Source of the DNA: Streptomyces colonosanans
GTDB lineage: Bacteria > Actinomycetota > Actinomycetes > Streptomycetales > Streptomycetaceae
Assembly: GCF_001866645.1 (NCBI RefSeq)
Contig: NZ_MLYP01000060.1
Coordinates: 1 to 64,000 of the forward strand
DNA length: 64,000 nt
Direction of reading: 5' to 3'
Every line of letters begins with the position of its first letter. Position 1 is the stretch's first letter. Positions 25,049 through 32,211 of this stretch are shown one piece after another. Both the position numbers and the translations under genes were made by a program. The notes below the pieces were generated by a model, which saw only the letters and a list, made by a program, of their open reading frames with translations, made no database searches and had not been told where the DNA came from.

Positions 25049-26974
25049 TTGAACGCCATCCCCACCCCCGACGTCCCCGATCGGGAATCCGGCACCGTGC
25101 GGGCCGCCGCACTCGTACCGGAGTTCGACATGGTCCCCCCGCAGAAGGCAGCGTCACCAGAGGTCGAACAGCTGCACGGTGCCACCGTCGACCTGGTGGA
25201 ACACCCCGACCCGGGGACGGCGGCCCAGGCCGCGACCGTGGAGAACCTGCTGCGCTGCTGGGTGCGCGAGAAAGGCCTCGCGCCTCCCACCGACGGCACC
25301 CTGCGCATCCCGCTTCCCGTCGGCGGTACGGCCCTCCACGTACCGGTGCACTACTGGTCCGCGACCGGCTGGCACCGCTTCGGCTCCCCGGTCGCAGCAC
25401 GGGCCGACACGCCGGAGCCGGCTCCTCCCGCGGACGCGACGACCGTGGCGGCGCTGCTGGCACGGGAGACCACGGGGAACCACTCCGCGCCGGGCTCCGA
25501 GCCCGGCGCGGAATCCGCTCACCATGCCGACCTGGTGAGCCGGGTCGCCGATTCCCTCCGCCTCACCACGATTTTCATCACGGACCGACGCGCGAGCCCT
25601 GCAGACGGGTCCGACCTCTTCCTCTCCGCAGAGCAGGCGCTGTTGCTCGGGCACCCGATGCACCCCACGGCCAAGAGCCGCGAGGGCCTCTCCGACACCG
25701 AGATCCGGCGCTACTCGCCCGAACTGCGCGGTCGCTTCCCGCTGCACTGGCTGGCGGTCGCGCCCTCGGTGGTCGCGGCCGACTCGGCGTGGACGGAACG
25801 GGGGCGGCGCGTGCCCGCCGGCCGGCTGACCGAACGGCTCGCCGGCTCGGGCCTCCCGTTGCCCGACGGCTTCACGGCGCTGCCGCTGCATCCCTGGCAG
25901 GCGCGCGAGGTCCGGCACCGCCCCGAGGCCGCCGCCCTGCTGGACGCCGGACTGCTCCGGGATCTCGGCCCGCACGGCGACTCCTGGCACCCCACCTCCT
26001 CCGTCCGTACCGTCCACCGCCCGGGTGCCCCCGCGATGCTCAAGCTGTCGCTGGGCCTGCGCATCACCAACTCCCGTCGTGAGCACCTCCGCAAGGAACT
26101 CCACCGGGGAGTCGAGGTGCACCGCCTGCTGCGCCGGGGCCTCGGCCGGCAGTGGCCGGCCGCGCACCCGGGCTTCGACATCGTCCGCGATCCGGCCTGG
26201 ATCGCCGTCGACGACCTGGACGGCACACCCGTGACCGGTCTTGACGTGGTGATCCGCCACAACCCCTTCGCCCCGGCGGACGACGCCACCTGCGTCGCGG
26301 CACTGGTCTCGCCCAGGGCCGGTGCCCGGCCCGCCGGACCGCACCAACCCGCCGCGTGCTCCCGGCTCGCCGAGATCGTCACCCGCCTGGCGGGGCGCAC
26401 CGGCCGTCCTCGCGGCGCGGTCGCCACCGAGTGGTTCCTGCGCTATCTCGAACATGTCGTCCGTCCCGTGCTCTGGCTGGACGGCGAGGCCGGCATCGCC
26501 CTGGAGGCACACCAGCAGAACACGGTGCTCCTGCTGGACCCGCAGGGCTGGCCCGCGGGCGGCCGTTACCGCGACAATCAGGGCTACTACTTCCGTGAGT
26601 CCCGTCGGGCCGAACTCGACGCCCGGCTGCCCGGTATCGGCGAGCACAGCGACACGTTCGTGCCCGACGAGGTCGCCGACGAACGCTTCGCGTACTACCT
26701 CGGCATCAACAACGTGTTCGGCCTCATCGGCGCGTTCGGCTCCCAACACCTCGCAGACGAACGGGTGTTGCTCGCCGCGCTGCGCCGCTTCCTCACCGGT
26801 GCCGCCACCGGCCCCGGCCGACTGCGCACGCCCCTGCCCGCCCGTCTGCTCGACTCACCCGTCCTGCGCTGCAAGGCCAATCTGCTGACCCGGCTGCACG
26901 GCCTCGACGAACTCGTCGGCCCGGTCGGCACCCAGTCCGTCTACGTCACCATCACCAACCCCCTTCACTCCTGA
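25049..26974 (+). CDS. IucA/IucC-family NRPS-independent siderophore synthetase
   Basis: 641 residues. These ATP-dependent ligases couple citrate or its derivatives to amines or amino alcohols. Family motifs: GHPMHPTAKSREGLS (about residue 207), LPLHPWQAREV, TSSVRTVHRPGAPAMLKLSL, HQQNTVLL and NLLTRLHGLDEL near the end. Start is TTG 25049 behind CGAGGAAG; no ATG is well placed. The 148-bp gap from the aminotransferase and 39 bp to the acyltransferase suggest one operon. Closest functional analogy is RhbC. Confidence 0.92.
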   Translation: MNAIPTPDVPDRESGTVRAAALVPEFDMVPPQKAASPEVEQLHGATVDLVEHPDPGTAAQAATVENLLRCWVREKGLAPPTDGTLRIPLPVGGTALHVPVHYWSATGWHRFGSPVAARADTPEPAPPADATTVAALLARETTGNHSAPGSEPGAESAHHADLVSRVADSLRLTTIFITDRRASPADGSDLFLSAEQALLLGHPMHPTAKSREGLSDTEIRRYSPELRGRFPLHWLAVAPSVVAADSAWTERGRRVPAGRLTERLAGSGLPLPDGFTALPLHPWQAREVRHRPEAAALLDAGLLRDLGPHGDSWHPTSSVRTVHRPGAPAMLKLSLGLRITNSRREHLRKELHRGVEVHRLLRRGLGRQWPAAHPGFDIVRDPAWIAVDDLDGTPVTGLDVVIRHNPFAPADDATCVAALVSPRAGARPAGPHQPAACSRLAEIVTRLAGRTGRPRGAVATEWFLRYLEHVVRPVLWLDGEAGIALEAHQQNTVLLLDPQGWPAGGRYRDNQGYYFRESRRAELDARLPGIGEHSDTFVPDEVADERFAYYLGINNVFGLIGAFGSQHLADERVLLAALRRFLTGAATGPGRLRTPLPARLLDSPVLRCKANLLTRLHGLDELVGPVGTQSVYVTITNPLHS

Positions 26975-27013
26975 GGAACATGTCCCATCCCGTCTCCTGA
27001 GAGGAGCGTCGTC

Positions 27014-27856
27014 GTGCCTCCCGCTGACGCGAGCACCGACACCGGCACCGCCTCCGCCCCCGACACCGGCACGGGTGCCGGATCCAGCCGTGGCCCGCAG
27101 TCCGGTCCGGACTGCGAGGACACTCTCGACCTCAAACTCCCCGAAGAGTTCATGGCGTTCTGCGCCGGGGAAGAGGTGGATCGGCGCGGCGCCGCGAGCG
27201 CCACCACGGCCACGCATCCGGGAGCGACCGCCTCCCCGGCCGCGCCCCCCGCCGCCCCGCCGGGCGGCGACCTCCTCGACCACGTCGCCGACTGGGGCTC
27301 GATCACCACCTCCGTAGGCGACTTCCAACTCGTGCCCGTGAACCCCCGCCGTGATCTCCCGTTGGTTGTCCGTTGGATGAACGACCCCGCCGTCGCGGTC
27401 TTCTGGGATCTGGCAGGCCATGAGTCGGTGACCGAGCGGCATCTGCGCGCGCAACTCCTCGGCGACGGACGCAGCGTTCCCTGCCTCGGCGTTCTGGACG
27501 GCACACCGATGAGTTACTGGGAGATCTACCGGGCCGACCTCGACCCGCTGGCCCGCCACTATCCCGCCCGCCCTCACGACACCGGGATCCACCTCCTCAT
27601 CGGCGGAGTCGCCGACCGCGGGCGCGGCCTCGGCTCCACGCTGCTGCGCGCCGTCGCCGACCTGGTCTTCGACCGGCGTCCCTCCTGTGCGCGTGTCGTG
27701 GCCGAACCCGACCTTCGCAACACCCCCTCCATCGCCGCCTTCCTGAGCGCCGGCTTCCGGTTCTCCGCCGAGGTCGACCTGCCCGACAAGCGGGCCGCCC
27801 TGATGGTCCGAGACCGGTCCCTGCGCCACCTGCTCCAGTTCCATCACTCTCTGTAA
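27014..27856 (+). CDS. GNAT-family acyltransferase of siderophore biosynthesis (IucB/RhbD-like)
   Basis: 280 residues from GTG 27014 (GAGAGGAG upstream). A low-complexity 90-residue N-terminus precedes an AlcB/IucB-type GNAT domain: VVRWMNDPAVAVFWDLAG, TPMSYWEIYRADLDPLARHY, the acyl-CoA loop DRGRGLGSTLLRAV and a C-terminal PDKRAALMVRDR. It would acylate a hydroxylamine or amine of the siderophore side chain. Last gene of the three-gene set. Confidence 0.9.
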   Translation: MPPADASTDTGTASAPDTGTGAGSSRGPQSGPDCEDTLDLKLPEEFMAFCAGEEVDRRGAASATTATHPGATASPAAPPAAPPGGDLLDHVADWGSITTSVGDFQLVPVNPRRDLPLVVRWMNDPAVAVFWDLAGHESVTERHLRAQLLGDGRSVPCLGVLDGTPMSYWEIYRADLDPLARHYPARPHDTGIHLLIGGVADRGRGLGSTLLRAVADLVFDRRPSCARVVAEPDLRNTPSIAAFLSAGFRFSAEVDLPDKRAALMVRDRSLRHLLQFHHSL

Positions 27857-28054
27857 CGGAGGGTGCCCTGTGTCGGTTCCCCGCCCGAGGAATCCCTGTG
27901 CCGAATCTGCTCCTCGCCCCGAATCCGTCCGTTCGGCCCGGTCACTCTCCGCGCTCCGCAGAACCGCGCCGACCCTCGTACTCCCCGCGGGCACATCGCG
28001 AGCCGTGGCGTTGATGCCCCTGTTGTCGGTGGTGGGCCGTAGGGTGGTCGCGCT

Positions 28055-30028
28055 ATGACGAAGCCCTCTCTCCCCGAACTCCTGCACGCAGCCGTCACAG
28101 CCGTCGGCGGCTCGGAGCGCCCCGGCCAGGTGGCCATGGCCCAAGCCGTCGCGGAGGCGATCGACGACGGGTCCCATCTGCTGGTCCAGGCCGGCACCGG
28201 CACCGGAAAGTCGCTGGGCTACCTGGTGCCCGCGCTCGCGCACGGGGAGCCCGTCGTCGTGGCGACGGCCACCCTGGCGCTGCAGCGCCAGCTCGTCGAG
28301 CGTGACCTGCCGCGCACGGTCGAGGCGCTGCATCCGCTGCTGCGCCGCCGCCCGGAGTTCGCGATGCTCAAGGGCCGGTCGAACTACCTGTGCCTGCACC
28401 GTCTGCACGAGGGCGTGCCGCAGGACGAGGAGGACGGCCTCTTCGACCAGTTCGAGGCGGCCGCGCCCACCAGCAAGCTGGGGCAGGACCTGCTGCGGCT
28501 GCGGGACTGGTCGCAGGAGACGGAGAGCGGTGACCGCGACGACCTCACTCCGGGCGTCTCGGACCGCGCCTGGGCCCAGGTGTCGGTGTCGTCCCGTGAG
28601 TGCCTGGGCGCCTCGAAGTGCGCGTACGGCGCCGAGTGCTTTGCCGAGATGGCCCGCGAGCGCGCCAAGCTCGCCGAGGTGATCGTCACGAACCACGCGC
28701 TGCTCGCGATCGACGCCATCGAGGGCGCGCCGATCCTCCCGCAGCACGAGGTGCTGATCGTCGACGAGGCCCACGAGCTGGTCTCCCGGGTGACGGGTGT
28801 CGCCACCGGCGAACTCACCCCCGGCCAGGTCAACCGTTCGGTGCGCCGGGCGGCCAAGCTCGTCGACGAGAAGGCCGCCGACCAGCTCCAGACGGCTGCC
28901 GAGGGCTTCGAGCGGCTGATGGAACTGGCCCTGCCCGGCCGCCTGGAGGAGATCCCGGAGGACCTCGGCTATGCCCTGATGGCTTTGCGGGACGCCGCCC
29001 GTACGGTGATCTCCGCGCTCGGCACCACCCGTGACAAGTCCGTCCAGGACGAGGACGCCGTCCGCAAGCAGGCACTGGCCTCCGTGGAGACCGTGCACGA
29101 CGTGGCGGAGCGGATCACCAACGGCTCCGAATGGGACGTCGTCTGGTACGAGCGCCACGACCGCTTCGGTGCCTCCTTGCGGGTCGCCCCGATGTCGGTG
29201 TCGGGGCTCCTCAGGGAGAAGCTCTTCGCGGACCGCTCGGTGGTTCTTGCCTCCGCCACGCTGAAGCTGGGCGGCGACTTCAACGGTGTGGGGGCGTCCC
29301 TCGGACTCGCCCCCGAGGGCACGGAGGGCGACGACCTCCCGAAGTGGAAGGGCGTCGACGTCGGTTCCCCCTTCGACTATCCGAAACAGGGCATCCTGTA
29401 TGTCGCCCGGCACCTGTCGCGGCCCGCGCGGGACGGCGACCGCGCGGACATGCTGGACGAGCTGACGGAGCTGATCCAGGCGGCCGGCGGCCGCACGCTG
29501 GGCCTGTTCTCGTCGATGCGGGCCGCCCAGCTCGCCGCCGAGGAACTGCGCACCCGCATCCCCGAGTTCCCGATCCTCCTCCAAGGTGAGGAGACGCTCG
29601 GCGAGTTGATCAAGAACTTCGCGGCGGACCCGAAGACATGTCTCTTCGGCACGCTGTCGCTCTGGCAGGGCGTCGATGTCCCCGGCTCGAGCTGCCAGTT
29701 GGTGATCATGGACAAGATCCCCTTCCCGCGCCCCGACGACCCGTTGATGAGCGCCCGCCAGAAGGCCGTCGAGGACGCCGGGGGCAATGGCTTCATGGCC
29801 GTCGCGGCGACGCACGCCGCGCTGCTGATGGCGCAGGGCGCCGGCCGTCTGGTACGGGCGTCGGAGGACCGCGGTGTGGTCGCCGTGCTGGACCAGCGGC
29901 TGGCCACGGCCCGCTACGGCAGCTATCTGAAGGCGTCCCTGCCCGACTTCTGGTACACGACCGACCGCAATCAGGCGCGGAAGTCGCTGGCGGCGATCGA
30001 CGCGGCGGCGAAGGAGAACGAGGCGTAA
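28055..30028 (+). CDS. DinG/XPD-type superfamily 2 ATP-dependent DNA helicase
   Basis: 657 residues. Walker A AGTGTGKSLGYLVP (about residue 48), DEAH box VDEAHEL and four cysteines expected to hold a 4Fe-4S cluster: NYLCLHRL, SRECLGASKC and AECFAEM, followed by VIVTNHALLAID. C-terminal motifs V-VI include FGTLSLWQGVDVPGSSCQLVIMDKIPFPRPDDP and QGAGRLVRASEDRG. Predicted 5'-3' helicase resolving R-loops, D-loops or G-quadruplexes. Starts at ATG 28055; ends at a terminator shared with convergent lexA. Confidence 0.93.
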   Translation: MTKPSLPELLHAAVTAVGGSERPGQVAMAQAVAEAIDDGSHLLVQAGTGTGKSLGYLVPALAHGEPVVVATATLALQRQLVERDLPRTVEALHPLLRRRPEFAMLKGRSNYLCLHRLHEGVPQDEEDGLFDQFEAAAPTSKLGQDLLRLRDWSQETESGDRDDLTPGVSDRAWAQVSVSSRECLGASKCAYGAECFAEMARERAKLAEVIVTNHALLAIDAIEGAPILPQHEVLIVDEAHELVSRVTGVATGELTPGQVNRSVRRAAKLVDEKAADQLQTAAEGFERLMELALPGRLEEIPEDLGYALMALRDAARTVISALGTTRDKSVQDEDAVRKQALASVETVHDVAERITNGSEWDVVWYERHDRFGASLRVAPMSVSGLLREKLFADRSVVLASATLKLGGDFNGVGASLGLAPEGTEGDDLPKWKGVDVGSPFDYPKQGILYVARHLSRPARDGDRADMLDELTELIQAAGGRTLGLFSSMRAAQLAAEELRTRIPEFPILLQGEETLGELIKNFAADPKTCLFGTLSLWQGVDVPGSSCQLVIMDKIPFPRPDDPLMSARQKAVEDAGGNGFMAVAATHAALLMAQGAGRLVRASEDRGVVAVLDQRLATARYGSYLKASLPDFWYTTDRNQARKSLAAIDAAAKENEA

Positions 30029-30123
30029 CCGGGCGGGGTTCGGTTGTGTCCCCGGTGCGCTGGCTCGCGGCCCGAGCCGCGAGGCAGCGCACCGGGGAAT
30101 TCCGTGGGGTTCCGGACAGCATG

Positions 30124-30157
30124 GGGCCCCGGAACCGGCGCAGGGGTTCCGGGGCCC
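30124..30157. terminator. Bidirectional hairpin between helicase gene and lexA
   Basis: Perfect 13-bp stem GGGCCCCGGAACC / GGTTCCGGGGCCC with an 8-nt loop, between the two convergent stops. Confidence 0.8.
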
Positions 30158-30202
30158 GGATCAGGGGGCGCGCGTCGGAGAGGGTTGCCCGCCGCGGTCG
30201 GG

Positions 30203-30979
30203 TCATACCCGCCGCAGCACCGCCACCACCTTGCCGAGGATCGTCGCCTCATCGCCGGGAATCGGCTGGTAGGCGGAGTTGTGCGGCAGCAGCCAGACGT
30301 GACCGTCCTCGCGCTTGAAGCGCTTGACCGTGGCCTCGCCGTCGAGCATCGCGGCGACGATGTCACCGTTCTCGGCGACGGGCTGGCGGCGGACCGTGAC
30401 CCAGTCGCCGTCGCAGATCGCGGCCTCGATCATGGAGTCGCCGACGACCTTCAGGACGAACAGCTCGCCGTCGCCGACAAGCTGCCGGGGGAGCGGGAAG
30501 ACGTCCTCGACGGATTCCTCGGCGAGGATGGGGCCACCGGCGGCGATGCGGCCGACGAGCGGGACGTAGGACGCGGCCGGCTTGCCCGCGGTGTCGGTGG
30601 GCTGCACGGAGGTCGACTGGTCCGAACCGCGCACCTCGTATGCGCGCGGGCGATGGGGGTCGCGACGCAGGAAGCCCTTGCGCTCCAGGGCCATCAGCTG
30701 GTGGGCCACTGAGGAGGTGCTGGAGAGGCCGACGGCCTGGCCGATCTCCCGCATTGACGGAGGGTAGCCACGCCGTTGCACGGAGTCCCGGATGACCTCG
30801 ATCACCCGGCGCTGCCGGTCGGTCAGTCCGGAGCTGTCCGCCCGGATGCCTGGAGGACGACCGGGCAGGGACCTCTTGGGCCCCTCGTGGTTCGTGGCTT
30901 CGTTCATGGCATGCACCGGCTCGAGTCGGCCCTGGGGGCGGTCCTGGGCAGTGGTGGCACTGTCTGCGGTGGTGGTCAC
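30203..30979 (-). CDS. lexA: SOS repressor LexA
   Basis: 258 residues. N-terminal winged HTH (about 52-112: SGLTDRQRRVIEVIRDSVQR, then PSMREIGQAVGLSSTSSVA); cleavage site Ala147-Gly148 in RIAAGGP; catalytic Ser182 (VGDSMIEAA) and Lys219 (ATVKRFKRE). GTG 30979 has GAGAGGGG upstream and gives the S. coelicolor-like N-terminus; an in-frame ATG at 30907 (MNEATN) is the alternative. A LexA box lies 62 bp upstream, indicating autorepression. Confidence 0.97.
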   Translation of the reverse strand: MTTTADSATTAQDRPQGRLEPVHAMNEATNHEGPKRSLPGRPPGIRADSSGLTDRQRRVIEVIRDSVQRRGYPPSMREIGQAVGLSSTSSVAHQLMALERKGFLRRDPHRPRAYEVRGSDQSTSVQPTDTAGKPAASYVPLVGRIAAGGPILAEESVEDVFPLPRQLVGDGELFVLKVVGDSMIEAAICDGDWVTVRRQPVAENGDIVAAMLDGEATVKRFKREDGHVWLLPHNSAYQPIPGDEATILGKVVAVLRRV

Positions 30980-31040
30980 GTCGGCCCCTCTCGATGGTCT
31001 CCCGTGCAGCACAACGGTAATTGCTTTCGAAAGGTTGCGC

Positions 31041-31054
31041 CAAACACACGTTCG
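31041..31054. promoter_or_regulatory. LexA (SOS) box upstream of lexA
   Basis: On the minus strand CGAACGTGTGTTTG, matching the Gram-positive consensus CGAAC-N4-GTTCG at nine of ten fixed positions. It lies between lexA and the upstream nrd promoter region. Confidence 0.85.
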
Positions 31055-31354
31055 AGTGAAATTCCGCGAATTACCGGGCGTGATCGGGCGCCCAGGTGTA
31101 TGGCCTGTGCTGTTCTCGGCGGACAAAAGTGTTCATTGCTGTACTCTTCACCGCCGGGGCGATGGCCCCGCATGCCGCCGTGGCCGACGCTCAGTCTGCC
31201 ATCCGGAGTCCCGCTGGACGGGAACCGCCCCCTTCGTCGTCGGCGTCTGTGCGGCGTGCACCCGTATCCGGATGCGACCCGGTTTCGGATCGCCCGCGCG
31301 GCACGTGCTCATCCGCCTGTGTCAGGCGTGTCTCTGGTGAATGTGCGAGCTGAT

Positions 31355-31370
31355 CGCTACATGTAGTGGT
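31355..31370. promoter_or_regulatory. NrdR box 1
   Basis: CGCTACATGTAGTGGT, a 16-bp near-palindrome fitting the NrdR consensus acaCwAtATwTwgTgT. It is 31 bp centre-to-centre from box 2 (three helical turns), the spacing at known nrdRJ promoters of Streptomyces. Confidence 0.8.
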
Positions 31371-31385
31371 TGGATCGCGACGCTG

Positions 31386-31401
31386 TCCCACAAGTTGTGG
31401 T
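31386..31401. promoter_or_regulatory. NrdR box 2
   Basis: TCCCACAAGTTGTGGT, palindromic core CCACAA/TTGTGG. It lies about 110 bp upstream of nrdR, with a possible -10 element TATGCT at 31432-31437 between box and gene. Confidence 0.8.
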
Positions 31402-31508
31402 GCCTGGTCTTCGGGGCTCTGGCGATCGCCTATGCTTGGGGCTGCTTCGAAGGGGCCCCTGAGGCCTCGCGAGGTCTATGAGCCGTGCCGAAAAGGAGGG
31501 TTGGAGCC

Positions 31509-32060
31509 ATGCACTGTCCCTTCTGCAGGCACCCCGACAGCCGCGTCGTCGACAGTCGTACGACCGACGACGGAACGTCGATCCGCAGGCGTCGTCAGTG
31601 CCCCGACTGCTCCCGTCGTTTCACGACCGTGGAGACGTGCTCGCTGATGGTGGTCAAGCGGTCCGGAGTCACCGAGCCCTTCAGTCGCACCAAGATCATC
31701 AATGGCGTGCGCAAGGCGTGCCAGGGGCGGCCCGTCACCGAGGATGCGCTCGCCCAGCTCGGCCAGCGGGTCGAGGAGGCGGTGCGGGCCACCGGAAGTG
31801 CCGAGCTGACCACCCATGACGTGGGTCTGGCCATACTCGGCCCCTTGCAGGAACTCGACCTCGTCGCCTACCTGCGGTTCGCGTCCGTGTACCGGGCGTT
31901 CGACTCGCTGGACGACTTCGAGGCGGCGATCGCGGAACTCAGGAAGCAGCAGCGGGAGCGCTCCGCCGTGGACGACACCCCGGACATCGAGTGTCAGGGA
32001 ATCGATCGCGGGCCCGGAGGGACGGTCGACGTCCCCGTGCCCGCCACCGCCACCGACTGA
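31509..32060 (+). CDS. nrdR: Transcriptional repressor NrdR
   Basis: 183 residues. Zinc ribbon C3-C6 and C31-C34, with RRRRQCPDCSRRF, then an ATP-cone (about 46-136: LMVVKRSGVTEPFSRTKIING) that reads the dATP/ATP balance. Represses ribonucleotide reductase genes, including its own operon. ATG 31509 (MHCPFC) is chosen over an upstream in-frame start because of AAAAGGAGGG and family conservation. A 40-residue C-terminal tail is Streptomyces-type. Confidence 0.96.
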   Translation: MHCPFCRHPDSRVVDSRTTDDGTSIRRRRQCPDCSRRFTTVETCSLMVVKRSGVTEPFSRTKIINGVRKACQGRPVTEDALAQLGQRVEEAVRATGSAELTTHDVGLAILGPLQELDLVAYLRFASVYRAFDSLDDFEAAIAELRKQQRERSAVDDTPDIECQGIDRGPGGTVDVPVPATATD

Positions 32061-32211
32061 CGGGAAGGCCGGCCGGAGCCGGCTCGTCGGTGGCGCACAC
32101 AGACCCGTCACGCGCTCGCGCACGATGCGCGTGACAAGTCAGACATACGACACGGTGCCACGGGAAGAAACGGGGCACTTTAGGGCGTTTTGCCCGATAC
32201 AGGGAGGCGGC

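Noticed and set aside
30980..31508. Cobalamin riboswitch ahead of nrdR-nrdJ
   Set aside because: No B12-box sequence (GCCACTG) or conserved fold seen; class II nrdJ in Streptomyces is controlled by NrdR, and two NrdR boxes are present.
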